From: Treponema porcinum
GTDB lineage: Bacteria; Spirochaetota; Spirochaetia; Treponematales; Treponemataceae
DNA: 64,000 nucleotides
Assembly (NCBI RefSeq): GCF_900167145.1
Contig: NZ_FUWG01000003.1
Span: 6,684-70,683 of the forward strand
Direction of reading: 5' to 3'
Under the pieces are notes generated by a model. That model was not told where the DNA came from, did no database searches, and worked only from the letters and a program-made list of their open reading frames with translations. The position numbers and the translations under genes are program-made. The first letter of the stretch is position 1; every line of letters begins with the position of its first letter. Of the stretch, positions 51,718-62,771 are shown in pieces.

Positions 51718-52110
51718 TTATTTAGAAACGTGATACAGCGTAAGCTGCTTCGTCCTGTTTTCAGAAACTGCCCATTCCAAATACAGCATCGAACCGCGTA
51801 TATCCCATTCCGTATTGATTGAATTTCCGTCCGACACGGAAAAAACAAGAACATTATCTATAACAGAATAGTCCCCCTGATAGACAACTGCACTTTCGTC
51901 TGCATCAGACGTAAAGATTTTTGCGACAAACGTTCCGTCTGAAATAAACGTAATCTGGTTTCCGTAGTTATCTGCCCATTTTCCGTACAGCGGAGAAGGT
52001 TCATAGCAGGCTGAAAGAAAAACTGCCGCAACAGCAGCAAGAACAGCAATCATTCCCTTTCGCAAAAGCCCCATAAAATCATAGTTACAAATCAAAAATA
52101 TATTTCTCAT
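51718..52110 (-). CDS. Small lipoprotein, lipocalin-like
   Basis: This 130-residue lipoprotein has a long signal ending in lipobox 'FLSAC' (Cys ~35). The short beta domain has 'YGKWADNYGNQITFISDGTF' and 'WDIRGSMLYLEWA', the pattern of small lipocalin-like or DUF5640-type proteins that open with GKW. GGAGG 8 bases before 52110 supports this start. It follows the Fn3 lipoproteins on the same strand. Confidence 0.7.
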   Translation of the reverse strand: MRNIFLICNYDFMGLLRKGMIAVLAAVAAVFLSACYEPSPLYGKWADNYGNQITFISDGTFVAKIFTSDADESAVVYQGDYSVIDNVLVFSVSDGNSINTEWDIRGSMLYLEWAVSENRTKQLTLYHVSK

Positions 52111-52140
52111 ATCAAAATCCTCCGGCAGAAAAAAACGCCG

Positions 52141-54606
52141 TCATTCCTCTCCTACCATCCAGTCTACTTTATCTTCTGCAAGAACAACCGTTCCTGCAGA
52201 GCCTGACGTATGGTCAAGTTCATACGTTTCTACTCCGTACCATCCGCCGGCGGCTGCTCCACCCTTAATTTCAAGGTTGTCATAAACGGCTTTTCCCGGA
52301 TACATACCGCAAAGATACTGCCTGTCGCCTGTTGTCGAAATTGCGGCGCGCTGTCCGTCCGTTAATTTTCCAAACGCCTCTTTCACAGCCGAAGCATCGG
52401 TAACGTCAATCAATTTTGCATAGCAATGTACCGCTTCGTGCATATGACCGTTCGCGCTCATATTGGAAGTTGTGTCAGTATTTCCCTGAAGTACGAATTT
52501 TATTCCGAGCGCGCTGTCATCAGAAATGAATTTATCCGCAAAATTTTCATAGTGCATTGTAATTTCCGCACCAAGCCCGACGACTGCCGCCTTGTACGAA
52601 AGAGAGCCGCTTATATCACCGGAAATCGTTTCAGAACCGACTTTATCAAGGTCACTTGCCTTGTGCATAAGAGTAAGCTTTGACTGAGAACTTTTTACAG
52701 TCTTGTTGTATTCCCTGAACCACTGCTCGCGAGTTAAAGCTCCGTAACCGCGTGCATTATGTTCAACATCATTTTCCGGGTCGTTTGACTTTGTTCCCTG
52801 TCCAAGCGTATTGAGCGGATAGACTTTATAATAGTAGAATGTGCCTGATTTTGCCGCACTGTACGCATCAAGATAGTACAAGCCGGTAACGGCAAAATCG
52901 TTTATTTTCTTAAAGCCGGACTCCGGTTTTATAGAGCGGTATATATCGTAACCGGCAGCCTTTTCGCTTGCAGACCAGGTAACAAGGATAGGATAAACTT
53001 CATTTTTATTCGGTGACCACTCAGATTCGTCAAATGCACCGCCCTTTTCTTCAATCAATTTTTTGAATGTTTCCCTGCCGGCAGTCTTCGTTGCATAGAC
53101 TTTTTCCGGCGCATCAGGAACAGGCGCAACAACAGTACTTTTTTTGCTTTCCTTATCTGTTCCGTCTGCATTCACAGTAGTAACGGCAAAATAATCCCAC
53201 CCGGAAGTAACAGGAACATCGCAGAAAAGGAAACCGTCTGAATCAAGTTCACCTTTTGTTTCGGAAACTGCAACATCACCAAAATATCCGTCCGCAGAAG
53301 AATCCACGCGGATATTATACGAATAATCAATCTGCGCTTTTTCATCCGACACATTTATGGCAGGTTTCCAGCGTACGCAGACATAACTACTTCCTTTTGA
53401 AGAATCGCATACCTCAACAGAAGACGGCGGACTTAAAAGAAATCCTAATGCAGGAAAATCAGATGTTTTTCCGCTGTCACTAAACGCACTTTTCAAAACC
53501 GTGCCGTCCTGCTCGGAAGAAACCTGTACAAAGTAGTAATAGTAAAGCCCTGATGCAGCCGTAGAATCCTTGAATTCCCTGACTGTAAGTCCTTTTTTCA
53601 GAAGCCTGTATGACGAATCAATGGAACTTGTACGGTACAAAGCGTATGAAATATTCCCTGCACCTGTAACTTCATCCCATTTTACAGTTATGGAACTGCT
53701 GCTCGTTCCCAGACCGTTATCAACATACACCTTTTCAGGAGCAACAGGCGCACCTTCTACAAGCGAATAGCCCATTGCAAGGGAACTTGCAGGAGAACGT
53801 TCGCCGTTTGCATTCTGCGCATATATTTTATAGTAGAACTCTACGCCCTGCTCGGACGGAAGAACTGTATTTGTATACGACGTTTCACTGCCGAACACTT
53901 CATCGATATATACAGAATCTGTACCGTTCTCTTTTTCTCCGCGGTAAATAAGATATTTTGCAACCCCGCTTACAGGATTCCATGTAAGTGAAATAGAATC
54001 AGATGATTTTCCTTTATCTGCTTCTACTTCAGACGGAGCTTTAAAAAGACAGCCGAAAATTTCCGGATTGGCAGGAACATACTCATTGATGACATTTCCG
54101 TTTTCGTCTTTTTCCTTATGTACTTCATAATCAGGATAGTAAGGACTTGACTCATATCCTTTTGCAAGATTCTGTGCCATAACACGGTAATAATACCGAT
54201 ATCCGGATTCAAGACTTGAATACAGCGGATTTTGCAGAATTACGTCCGTATAAGTCGTTCCATAGACAAAACTGTTTATTACTTCAAATTCAGACTCGTC
54301 AGGGAGTTTCCACGTTCCGTCCGGAGAAGGCTCTTTAACAACGGCGCGTTCCAGCTGGTAGGAAGTCGCATTTTCTACCGCAGACCAGGAAACGGAGATT
54401 TTTCCGGCATACAGACCTCTGGATGCATACAGTTCAGACGGCGCATCAAGAGAAGTAATTTTTACCGGCGGAGTAAGAAGGTCATACAGGCTTGAAAGGT
54501 CTTCCTTTGATGTGTCCATAGGAACTTTGCCCTGAAAAAAATCTGCACAGGAAGAAAGACTGAATGCCTCAATTGCAAAAAACAATACAACAGGTAGTTT
54601 TTTCAT
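52141..54606 (-). CDS. Fibronectin type III lipoprotein, 821 residues
   Basis: The signal peptide ends in lipobox 'SLSSC'. At least five Fn3-like domains follow, each opening with 'APSE/APEK' and a 'SVSW/LTWN/VKWD' strand ('ISVSWSAVENATSYQLERA', 'ISLTWNPVSGVAKYLIYRG'). The last 230 residues differ and contain 'MHEAVHCYAKLIDV'. It lies one base after the larger Fn3 gene, with GAGGA before its ATG, so both are co-expressed. A surface adhesin or matrix role is inferred from the architecture. Confidence 0.8.
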   Translation of the reverse strand: MKKLPVVLFFAIEAFSLSSCADFFQGKVPMDTSKEDLSSLYDLLTPPVKITSLDAPSELYASRGLYAGKISVSWSAVENATSYQLERAVVKEPSPDGTWKLPDESEFEVINSFVYGTTYTDVILQNPLYSSLESGYRYYYRVMAQNLAKGYESSPYYPDYEVHKEKDENGNVINEYVPANPEIFGCLFKAPSEVEADKGKSSDSISLTWNPVSGVAKYLIYRGEKENGTDSVYIDEVFGSETSYTNTVLPSEQGVEFYYKIYAQNANGERSPASSLAMGYSLVEGAPVAPEKVYVDNGLGTSSSSITVKWDEVTGAGNISYALYRTSSIDSSYRLLKKGLTVREFKDSTAASGLYYYYFVQVSSEQDGTVLKSAFSDSGKTSDFPALGFLLSPPSSVEVCDSSKGSSYVCVRWKPAINVSDEKAQIDYSYNIRVDSSADGYFGDVAVSETKGELDSDGFLFCDVPVTSGWDYFAVTTVNADGTDKESKKSTVVAPVPDAPEKVYATKTAGRETFKKLIEEKGGAFDESEWSPNKNEVYPILVTWSASEKAAGYDIYRSIKPESGFKKINDFAVTGLYYLDAYSAAKSGTFYYYKVYPLNTLGQGTKSNDPENDVEHNARGYGALTREQWFREYNKTVKSSQSKLTLMHKASDLDKVGSETISGDISGSLSYKAAVVGLGAEITMHYENFADKFISDDSALGIKFVLQGNTDTTSNMSANGHMHEAVHCYAKLIDVTDASAVKEAFGKLTDGQRAAISTTGDRQYLCGMYPGKAVYDNLEIKGGAAAGGWYGVETYELDHTSGSAGTVVLAEDKVDWMVGEE

Positions 54607-54607
54607 A

Positions 54608-57600
54608 TCAGTCCTCCCACCAGCCGTAAGAAGAATTATCTCCGTTATAGCCGTTACCAGCAATTTTCATCGGAGACCAATATTTCAATTCATCGCCTGT
54701 AACATATTTACTAAATGTTCTTTCGTTGTCTCTCCATATTTCAACATTAAACTCAGAATCTGACAGTGCAAATTTATAAATGCCAGAGTATGACTTCAAA
54801 TCTATAGTTCCGGTTACAGTTATAGGAATAAGTTTTGATTTATCAAAACTTTTATTTTCTTTATAACAGAAAAAACTTGGTTTCTTATCAGCAGCCTTTC
54901 CTCTATCCTCATCCGTTGAATCAGAAAGTACAAAATAAGCTGGAACAGACTCGTTTAATAACGGCAAATTTTTCCACTTATGTAAATAATCACTTATCTT
55001 ATATTTTAATGCATATCTTATAGGAGTTGACCACGACACATATTCTCCACTCCACCAAAGACTTCCTTTACTACCATATGTTGTAGTATTTTCCGAAGTG
55101 GAGTTGAAAGCATCCGCCATAATCAAACTAACGCTCTTTACCAGCTCCTCATCAGTAATCTGCCTGTACGCATACACGGACTTATCATCTCCGTATGACG
55201 CACGGATATCCGTCGTTCCACCGACTTTCCGGACCGCCTCAATCTTGTAGTAATGCTTTGCATCGCGAAGGACTTTTAAAAGTCCGTTTGTATTTGAAGC
55301 GTTTCCAGATGCAATGCCGGAAGGCTGCACTGTAAACGACAGGCCTGTAAAGTCAAGGTCTATATCATATATTTCTTTATTAACAGTTTCTGCATTCAGC
55401 GTTGCATTCTGTGAATTGTTACCGGCTTTAAGCGTACAAATCTTAACCCAGTCGTCTTTCTTATTGTCGTTCCGCATAAAGATTTCGTAAGATTCAGGTC
55501 CTTGCGCACGCTTAGAATAATCGTATGCTTCCCAGTAAACTTCTTCAGAATATCCAGTACCTGTTTTTGCAGTAATTCCCGGTAAAGTAAACGCATAGCC
55601 CTTGCATGCACGTTCACCGTTTTCGTCAAGATTTTCATTTCTTTCAATTTCTTTAATAAATGAATTATGAACGGAAGAAACTGTCTGAGGATCATAAGAA
55701 ACAAGATAGTCAAATGGATTGCACCTGTCTGAATCATCCTCATTTACATGAAATTCAATCCAGTTGTTGTTTGATACATCATATAATTCAACAGGAACTT
55801 TGCTCCATACCGGATTATTATCGTTATATGAACGCCTGTATAAATACGGAACTTTATCGGCAGAACCGTACGGTTCAGTCCATATTATGCTAACATTTTT
55901 TGTATCAGAAGCCTTTGAAGCATTTAAATTAAGACCGTAGCCGAAGGCAGAACCTTTTACTTTATCTGCAAAAGCACCAATTCCGTCACCGCCGGTATAT
56001 GCACCTTTGCTGTCTTTAGAAAAAAGTACAAATTTTGCATCTATTATATCACCGCCGGAAAAATCGTTTTCAGAAAGCACAGGAATGACTGTATAACTGT
56101 AAGGAAGTCCCCATGCAATCTGCGACTGGTTTACTGAATATGGATTTGTATCGTCATAAGAATCTGCATACGCATCACGCAGCGTATATACTCCGGCAGT
56201 AGAAGTGCAGGTTGTTTTTTTACCAATAGTACCTTCACCTTCAGAAATTCTGAATTCTCCGGAAGTTCCTGCATCTTTATAATAAACGTCAACCTTTTCA
56301 GGAGTCCAGTCTCCTGTGCCGTTAGAAGCGTATTTTGTACGGTAGATTTTATAGCCAGACGCTCCCTGCACTTCATTCCACTGAACCAGAATGCTGTCTT
56401 TATCTGATTCTTCTATTACAGTTCCCGTAAGAGCCGGGCCAAGAGTGCAGACAGTTATATTTGCAACGGCTGTCTTATCTTTCTTTTCTTTTTCATCAGA
56501 AGGTTCATTGCCAGATGTAAAGCTTGCAGTAGAAACAGAAAGCGTTATCGGTCTGCCGCTTTTTTCCGGGTCGTCATAGCCGTAAGGTTTATCAATGGTA
56601 CAAGTAATACGACTGTCACTTTTGGTGATTGTCGGAACAGAAGTTACAAGATTATTTTCAGGCTCATCATCGTAATGCGCTGTTACCGTGTACGTTCCGT
56701 TCGAAACGTCATCCTTATCCCATGAAACTTCTATTTTGTCATAAGAAACGGACGAAAAAGACAGGTCTGGAATTTTTAGGGTTTTTACCTCACTTGCTGT
56801 TTCAGTATCCGTCATACCGTTATAGGCAGTAAGAGTATATTCGCGTCTGTCGCCGTTTTTTGCAGGATGAATATATACCGCAGTTTTTTTACCGTTGTCT
56901 TCAGTTATCGTCATATTTTCGTCATCGGCAAGCAAATCAAGCGTATTTTCGTCTGTTACCAGTTCGTTTTTATCTGTATTTTTCCACTTAAGCGTATAGG
57001 CATACATTTCATTGTATGACCATGACAGTTTGAAATACTCTGTGTAACCGCCTTCTGCCTTAAAGTTTTCAATCACAGGCTGCTTTGACGCATCCTTTAC
57101 AACAAGAACAGAACCAGGTGCTTTTACAGAATTATACACGAGTGACCTGTCGGCACTTGAGCAGATTTTCAGCTCATACATATAATAATAGTAATAATTC
57201 TCTTCCGTTGCGTAAGTTTTTGTATATCCCAGAATGTCATTTATGGAATCAAATGCGCATATTTCTTTAAGTTCAGATTTACTTCCAATCTGCTCATCAG
57301 TCTTAAAATCCATTTTATAGAAACTTTCATACAGGACATACTTATATGTACCAGTCAGTCCAAAATCTTCAAAATCTGCCGTAAAAGAAACCGTCACTTC
57401 AGAAATCTCAGTCTTAGCATCATCAGCGTAATGAGGTTCAGACATCATTTTAAGCGACGGATTTGTTATAAGCCATCCGCTGTCAACGGCAATGGAATCA
57501 GAAGATGTCATAAGTTTTGAACCGTTATCATCGGTATAAGACTGAACGGCATACGTATACTGTTTTCCGATTTTTACTTCCGTCTTATCTTTAAATGTAA

Positions 57601-58702
57601 TTGTAGAACCGGAAATATATTCAGGATAATACTGATTCGTCTGCTCTTCTGCATCACCAGGTTTTGTTACTGTGATAATATCTGTGGCAATTTCCGTTCC
57701 TTCACTATCTACAGTAAAAGCAGTACCTTCCGCACAATTTATCCTGTATTCAGATGCTTCCAGTTTTTTTTCTAAGTTTGAGTCCTTTCCTTTTACAACG
57801 CCTATATATGTTGAAATCGGCTTATATGCTTCATCAGGCTCAGACAGTTCCTTTCTCAAAACCTTAAAATATACAGGATGCGGAATATAATCTGCCCCGG
57901 ATTTTACGTCTACGGATGAAGGAAGTTTCCAGGAAAGAAGAATGCCGTCCTGACTTACACCTTTAGAAACAGTAAGTTCTGCCGGAGCATCAGGAATAAG
58001 CCTGTGTGCAGTACTTTCGTTCACCTTGTCGCTCATTTCTGTATGACTTTCATCCTGATTAGACTTTATGTATGCCTTTACCTGAAAATAATATTGTTTA
58101 TTTGCAACAAGATTTGTAAACGTACAGGAACTTTCCGTTCCGTCAGCAACCACCTCTTTAAGAACAGTCGTTCCGTCAACGTCAAACAAAAGTATTTCAT
58201 AGCACAAAGAATTCAAATAAGTACTTTCAAAACAGTTTGCTCCTCCATACCAATACACTGTTACTGCCGTTCCGCTAGAATCTTTTGCAATTTTAGTTAT
58301 AACAGGAGCAGAAAGCGTTGAACCATAACACAGCGCACTAAAAGCAGACTCCGTACCGTAGTAATCAACAGCCGTAACACGATAATACTTTAAAACACCA
58401 GAGTCTTCTTTATATGTAAAAAAAGCAGAAGCATCAGAGGTTTCTGCAAATTTTGTAAACGTACCGGTAGAACTGCTACTGGAATAGATAAAATACTGCC
58501 GCGCCGCCTTTGACGGTTCCCACGAAAGCGTAACCGACCGGTATCCGCCTTGCGTTGCAGAAACGTTTGCAGGAGGAGCAATCTGCCCTGTAGAATAAGA
58601 CCCACGCGTATTGAATGACGGGGAGTCAAGAAGTTCCTGTTCACACGATGAAAACAATAGAAAAAAAGTGGAAAATACAATAATAAATCTGCCAGCCTTC
58701 AT
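54608..58702 (-). CDS. Large fibronectin type III lipoprotein, 1364 residues
   Basis: The signal peptide ends in lipobox 'LLFSSC' (Cys ~20). Eight or more Fn3-like domains are seen ('PPANVSATQGGYRSVTLSWE', 'APAELTVSKGVSQDGILLSW', 'FSSVSYDKIEVSWDKD', 'SILVQWNEVQGASGYKIYRT', 'NVSIIWTEPYG'), followed by a C-terminal region rich in Trp and Tyr. GGAG 7 bases before 58702 selects this ATG over 58714. No catalytic domain is recognised; a surface binding protein is likely. The leader contains a decayed piece of the multi-hairpin repeat. Confidence 0.8.
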   Translation of the reverse strand: MKAGRFIIVFSTFFLLFSSCEQELLDSPSFNTRGSYSTGQIAPPANVSATQGGYRSVTLSWEPSKAARQYFIYSSSSSTGTFTKFAETSDASAFFTYKEDSGVLKYYRVTAVDYYGTESAFSALCYGSTLSAPVITKIAKDSSGTAVTVYWYGGANCFESTYLNSLCYEILLFDVDGTTVLKEVVADGTESSCTFTNLVANKQYYFQVKAYIKSNQDESHTEMSDKVNESTAHRLIPDAPAELTVSKGVSQDGILLSWKLPSSVDVKSGADYIPHPVYFKVLRKELSEPDEAYKPISTYIGVVKGKDSNLEKKLEASEYRINCAEGTAFTVDSEGTEIATDIITVTKPGDAEEQTNQYYPEYISGSTITFKDKTEVKIGKQYTYAVQSYTDDNGSKLMTSSDSIAVDSGWLITNPSLKMMSEPHYADDAKTEISEVTVSFTADFEDFGLTGTYKYVLYESFYKMDFKTDEQIGSKSELKEICAFDSINDILGYTKTYATEENYYYYYMYELKICSSADRSLVYNSVKAPGSVLVVKDASKQPVIENFKAEGGYTEYFKLSWSYNEMYAYTLKWKNTDKNELVTDENTLDLLADDENMTITEDNGKKTAVYIHPAKNGDRREYTLTAYNGMTDTETASEVKTLKIPDLSFSSVSYDKIEVSWDKDDVSNGTYTVTAHYDDEPENNLVTSVPTITKSDSRITCTIDKPYGYDDPEKSGRPITLSVSTASFTSGNEPSDEKEKKDKTAVANITVCTLGPALTGTVIEESDKDSILVQWNEVQGASGYKIYRTKYASNGTGDWTPEKVDVYYKDAGTSGEFRISEGEGTIGKKTTCTSTAGVYTLRDAYADSYDDTNPYSVNQSQIAWGLPYSYTVIPVLSENDFSGGDIIDAKFVLFSKDSKGAYTGGDGIGAFADKVKGSAFGYGLNLNASKASDTKNVSIIWTEPYGSADKVPYLYRRSYNDNNPVWSKVPVELYDVSNNNWIEFHVNEDDSDRCNPFDYLVSYDPQTVSSVHNSFIKEIERNENLDENGERACKGYAFTLPGITAKTGTGYSEEVYWEAYDYSKRAQGPESYEIFMRNDNKKDDWVKICTLKAGNNSQNATLNAETVNKEIYDIDLDFTGLSFTVQPSGIASGNASNTNGLLKVLRDAKHYYKIEAVRKVGGTTDIRASYGDDKSVYAYRQITDEELVKSVSLIMADAFNSTSENTTTYGSKGSLWWSGEYVSWSTPIRYALKYKISDYLHKWKNLPLLNESVPAYFVLSDSTDEDRGKAADKKPSFFCYKENKSFDKSKLIPITVTGTIDLKSYSGIYKFALSDSEFNVEIWRDNERTFSKYVTGDELKYWSPMKIAGNGYNGDNSSYGWWED

Positions 58703-58739
58703 TAAAAACTCCATGCGTTTTATATAAACTCCAGCTAAA

Positions 58740-58796
58740 CACTTCTCCTTTAAGGTTTAAACAACCTCTCAAATAATTGTAAACTTTGACGTTATT
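58740..58796 (-). repeat. Decayed fragment of the multi-hairpin repeat
   Basis: On the plus strand ACTTCTCC-TTTAAGGTTT ... AACCT ... AAATAA ... AAACTTTGACG-TATTT follows the order of the first two hairpins of the repeat (45048-45100). It is truncated and changed. On the minus strand it keeps the same orientation to the downstream Fn3 gene as the other copies have to thiC and guaB. Confidence 0.6.
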
Positions 58797-58889
58797 TTAT
58801 ATAATACTAAATTACCAAAATATTCAATGATACGTTCCGAAAAAGCAAATGTTTTTTCAGAATGTAAAAAATCTATTCAGAGGCATAAT

Positions 58890-61442
58890 ATGTCAAAATA
58901 TCCGTTTGAATCAATCGAGCCTAAATGGCAGAAATATTGGGAAGAAAACAAGACTTTTAAAGTAAGAGAAGATGCGTCGTTTCCAAAAGAAAAACGCATG
59001 TATGTTCTTGATATGTTCCCTTATCCTTCCGCAGCAGGACTGCACGTAGGTCACCCGGAGGGCTACACCGCAACAGATATTTACTGCCGTTACCTGCGCA
59101 TGAACGGATACAACGTCCTTCACCCAATGGGATACGATGCATTCGGACTTCCTGCAGAAAATTACGCCATAAAAACAGGAACTCATCCGGCAACAACAAC
59201 AAACGCAAACATCGAACATTTTACAAAACAGATAAAATCACTCGGATTCAGCTATGACTGGGACAGATGCGTTTCTACCTGTGACTCAAGCTATTACAAA
59301 TGGACGCAGTGGATTTTCCTTCAGCTTTTCAAGCGCGGACTTGCCTACGAAAGCAACACGCCGATAAACTGGTGTCCGAGCTGCAAAACCGGTCTTGCAA
59401 ACGAGGAAGTAAAGGAAGGAAAATGCGACCGCTGCGGAACTCAGGTTACGCATAAAACAATCCGCCAGTGGGTTTTAAAAATTACAGCCTATGCAGACAG
59501 GCTGCTTGAAGATTTAGACACGCTTGACTGGCCTGAAAGCGTAAAGCTTATGCAGCGCAACTGGATTGGAAAATCTACCGGTGCGGAAGTTACGTTCACC
59601 ATTGCAGACAAGGACGGTAAGCCGACTGACCAGAAGCTTACTGTATACACAACGCGCTGTGATACGCTGTTCGGCGCAACATATATGGTTGTTTCTCCGG
59701 AACACCCGCTTGTAAAGCAGCTTACTACGCCGGAACAGAAAGCTTTTGTTGAAGAATATGTTGAACTTTCTGCAAAAAAATCTGACCTTGAACGGACAGA
59801 TTTGAACAAGGACAAGACAGGCGTTTTCAGCGGAAGCTACGCAATCAATCCTGTAAACGGAAAGCTCATTCCTGTATGGATTGCAGATTACGTCCTTATT
59901 TCTTATGGAACGGGTGCAATTATGGCAGTTCCTGCACACGATGACCGCGACTGGGAATTTGCAAAAAAATTCAACCTTCCTATAATTGAAGTATTAAAGT
60001 CTGACGTAAACGTTCAGGAACAGCCGTGGACTCAGGACGGAATTCACGTAAACTCAGAATTCCTTGACGGTCTTAATAAAAAAGACGCAATAGAAAAAAT
60101 GCTTGAGTTCCTTGAAGAAAAGAAAATTGGTAAAAAAGCCGTAAACTACAAACTGCGCGACTGGATTTTCAGCCGCCAGCGCTACTGGGGAGAGCCGATT
60201 CCTCTTGTTCACTGCGAAAAATGCGGAATAGTTCCTGTTCCGGAAGAAGAACTGCCACTTGAACTTCCAAACGTAAAATCCTATCAGCCTACAGGTACGG
60301 GCGAAAGTCCGCTTGCCGGAATTGAGAGTTGGGTAAACTGCACCTGCCCTAAATGCGGCGGAAAAGCAAGGCGCGAAACAAACACAATGCCTCAGTGGGG
60401 CGGTTCATGCTGGTACTACCTTCGCTATCTTGACCCGAAAAACAACAGTGCATTCTGTTCAAAAGAAGCGGAAAACTACTGGATGCCGGTAGATTTGTAC
60501 GTAGGCGGAGCGGAACATGCCGTCCTTCACCTTCTGTACGCGCGTTTCTGGCACAAGGTACTGTACGATTTGGGATTAGTTTCAACAAAAGAACCGTTCC
60601 AGCGACTTGTAAATCAGGGAATGATTACATCTTTTGCATACCAGCGCAAAAACAAAACGCTTGTTCCTGTAGATGAAGTTGAACAGCATTCGGACGGTCT
60701 TTGGTACGAAAAGGCAACCGGCGAAAAACTTGAGCAGGTAGTAGCAAAAATGTCAAAGTCGCTCAAGAACGTAGTAAACCCGGATGACGAAATCAAGCAG
60801 TACGGCGCAGACTCTGTTCGCATGTACGAAATGTTTATGGGACCTCTTACAATGAGTAAGCCTTGGAACACGCAGGGAATTATCGGAATTCACCGATTCC
60901 TTGAAAAAGTCTGGAGCTTGAGTGAAAAACCGCTTTCAGACATAGACATAACAGGTCACCTTACGGACGAAAAACTTGTTGCACTCAGAAAATCATTTGC
61001 GCAGACAATCAGCAAAGTCACGAACGATACAAACACTCTGAACTTTAACACGGCAATAAGCCAGATGATGATTTTTGTAAACGACCTTAGCAAGATGGAA
61101 TCAATTCCGCGTGCAATGTGGAGCGATTTTGTAAAAATCCTGAGCGTTTACGCTCCTCACATCGGCGAAGAACTGTGGCAGAAGCTTGGCAATGACAAAA
61201 CGATTGCTTACGAAAAATGGCCTGCATTCAACGAAGAATACCTTAAAGATGACGAGAAAACTATTGTCGTTATGGTGAACGGCAAGCTCCGCGGAAAATT
61301 TCAGGCACCAAGCGGTTCTGCCGACGATGTCCTTATCGAAATGGCAAAAAATGACGAGGGTGCAAAGAAATTCCTTGAAGGCAAGCAGATTGTAAAATCA
61401 GTAGTCGTAAAAGACAAGCTCGTAAACTTTGTAGCAAAATAG
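58890..61442 (+). CDS. leuS: Leucyl-tRNA synthetase
   Basis: This 850-residue class I synthetase charges tRNA-Leu. HIGH motif '[20 protein letters not shown]' near residue 43, zinc-like cysteines 'CPSCKTG' and 'CDRCGT' near 165-185, the CP1 editing domain ('[20 protein letters not shown]', ~270), and 'KMSKSLKN' near 625. AGAGG before 58890 chooses this start over an in-frame upstream ATG at 58827. It is divergent from the Fn3 operon. Confidence 0.97.
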   Translation: MSKYPFESIEPKWQKYWEENKTFKVREDASFPKEKRMYVLDMFPYPSAAGLHVGHPEGYTATDIYCRYLRMNGYNVLHPMGYDAFGLPAENYAIKTGTHPATTTNANIEHFTKQIKSLGFSYDWDRCVSTCDSSYYKWTQWIFLQLFKRGLAYESNTPINWCPSCKTGLANEEVKEGKCDRCGTQVTHKTIRQWVLKITAYADRLLEDLDTLDWPESVKLMQRNWIGKSTGAEVTFTIADKDGKPTDQKLTVYTTRCDTLFGATYMVVSPEHPLVKQLTTPEQKAFVEEYVELSAKKSDLERTDLNKDKTGVFSGSYAINPVNGKLIPVWIADYVLISYGTGAIMAVPAHDDRDWEFAKKFNLPIIEVLKSDVNVQEQPWTQDGIHVNSEFLDGLNKKDAIEKMLEFLEEKKIGKKAVNYKLRDWIFSRQRYWGEPIPLVHCEKCGIVPVPEEELPLELPNVKSYQPTGTGESPLAGIESWVNCTCPKCGGKARRETNTMPQWGGSCWYYLRYLDPKNNSAFCSKEAENYWMPVDLYVGGAEHAVLHLLYARFWHKVLYDLGLVSTKEPFQRLVNQGMITSFAYQRKNKTLVPVDEVEQHSDGLWYEKATGEKLEQVVAKMSKSLKNVVNPDDEIKQYGADSVRMYEMFMGPLTMSKPWNTQGIIGIHRFLEKVWSLSEKPLSDIDITGHLTDEKLVALRKSFAQTISKVTNDTNTLNFNTAISQMMIFVNDLSKMESIPRAMWSDFVKILSVYAPHIGEELWQKLGNDKTIAYEKWPAFNEEYLKDDEKTIVVMVNGKLRGKFQAPSGSADDVLIEMAKNDEGAKKFLEGKQIVKSVVVKDKLVNFVAK

Positions 61443-61488
61443 ATTTTTGCAGGACTGGTTATTGAGGATTGTTTTAAACATTGAATAT

Positions 61489-61524
61489 AAAAAAAAGCAG
61501 TACTTTTCAGTACTGCTTTTTTTT
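61489..61524. terminator. Bidirectional terminator between leuS and vanY-like gene
   Basis: A8-AGCAGTAC/GTACTGCT-T8 with a 6-base loop serves both converging genes. Confidence 0.92.
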
Positions 61525-61534
61525 GCAGGTTATT

Positions 61535-62395
61535 TCACGCCTTTTTCCATGCGTCTATAAATTCAAGCATATACTGCTGTACTCCGCAAAACCATTTGTT
61601 CTGGAATTTACAGGCAGTTTTTCCTATATAGCGGAAATGCCAGCATTCCCAGCGGTAACCAGTAACATCTTCATACCCATTCGGAAAAGAAAGCGACCAG
61701 CCGTAGTCAGAAGCATTTTCATAAATCCACTGCCCCATTTCCGTTTCTGCAAAATCGTCTGTAATAGAGCCAAAATCTATTGCACTTCCAAGCTGATGCT
61801 GGCTTGTTCCCGGACGTGCGCTTTCACGCTCGGCTTCTTCAAGACCGTCAATCCTGACCCATTTTTCAAACAAATTTTTCTGGTAATCATACGAGCGATA
61901 TGTAGAACTTACAAGAAGCGTAATTCCGTCTTTCTGCGCTGCACCAGCAAGTTCATTAAGCGCAGAATACGCATCCGGACGCAGGCTCAAATCGTTCCTG
62001 TTTATGTTGAAAAGCGGATTTTTTCCAAGCGGAACTAAATCTTTTGGAACATACGCCGACGAAACGCTGTGTTTTTTATCAATCAGGTATAGAACCGAAA
62101 GGTCATCACTTCTAAACGAAGATTCTTCCTGCAAAACATCATTCAAATCCTGCAAAAAGAGTTTTTCATCACTCTTAGAAACAGTAACTTCTGCCTTAAA
62201 ACGCTCCGACATCAAGTTAAGAACATTCTGCAATTTAATCACTTCCGGCGAAACACCAGAATCTTTTTCCTCCTGCAGAAGCGGAACTGCATCCGTCACC
62301 TCAAAATGAACAGCACCAGTTCCTCGTGCACTTGCAGACTTACTGCACCCGGCAAACAATACGAATATGGCAAAAAATGCACTTAAAATACGCAT
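61535..62395 (-). CDS. D-Ala-D-Ala carboxypeptidase, VanY/M15B type, lipoprotein
   Basis: This 286-residue protein has a lipobox 'LFAGC' (Cys ~17). The M15 peptidase domain is at about 130-285: 'SSTYRSYDYQKNLFEKWV' (substrate Arg), zinc ligands in 'GTSQHQLGSAIDFG' (His-x6-Asp) and 'WECWHFRY' (His), with the catalytic Glu just before Cys-Trp-His. It trims peptidoglycan stem peptides in the periplasm. It sits after the STAS gene, 1 base apart. Confidence 0.92.
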   Translation of the reverse strand: MRILSAFFAIFVLFAGCSKSASARGTGAVHFEVTDAVPLLQEEKDSGVSPEVIKLQNVLNLMSERFKAEVTVSKSDEKLFLQDLNDVLQEESSFRSDDLSVLYLIDKKHSVSSAYVPKDLVPLGKNPLFNINRNDLSLRPDAYSALNELAGAAQKDGITLLVSSTYRSYDYQKNLFEKWVRIDGLEEAERESARPGTSQHQLGSAIDFGSITDDFAETEMGQWIYENASDYGWSLSFPNGYEDVTGYRWECWHFRYIGKTACKFQNKWFCGVQQYMLEFIDAWKKA

Positions 62396-62396
62396 T

Positions 62397-62723
62397 CTAC
62401 ACGACCTCGGTAACAGAATTTATAATCCTGAAAAGTTCCTTAAAGCCCGTAGACAAAATTGCCTTGTCCGCCTCATTTGAAAGCGACATCAAATACAATT
62501 TTGTGTGATACTCCTCGGCATCATTATGTGCTGCCATAATAACACCAAGCGCAGAGGCGTCAAGTTCTACGACATTTGCCAGATCAAGCACAACATTCTG
62601 CTTTTCTATCGTTTCATACAGTTTTGTCTGAATATTAACGGCAGTATAGGCATTGAACGCACCGCTAAGTTCAAAAAGAATATAGTCAGCGCCTTCTTTT
62701 CGTGTAACAGTCAATTGTTCCAT
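62397..62723 (-). CDS. STAS-domain anti-sigma factor antagonist
   Basis: This 108-residue SpoIIAA/RsbV-like protein has the phosphorylation loop 'VELDASALGVIMAAH' (Ser ~54) after the strand 'NVVLDLANV'. It binds an anti-sigma-like kinase when dephosphorylated. The adjacent PP2C phosphatase is the likely activator. No RsbW-like kinase is in the window. Confidence 0.92.
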   Translation of the reverse strand: MEQLTVTRKEGADYILFELSGAFNAYTAVNIQTKLYETIEKQNVVLDLANVVELDASALGVIMAAHNDAEEYHTKLYLMSLSNEADKAILSTGFKELFRIINSVTEVV

Positions 62724-62771
62724 ACGTACAGACTCCTGTTCTTTGTTCTATTCTATTCCAGTTTCAAAAGA

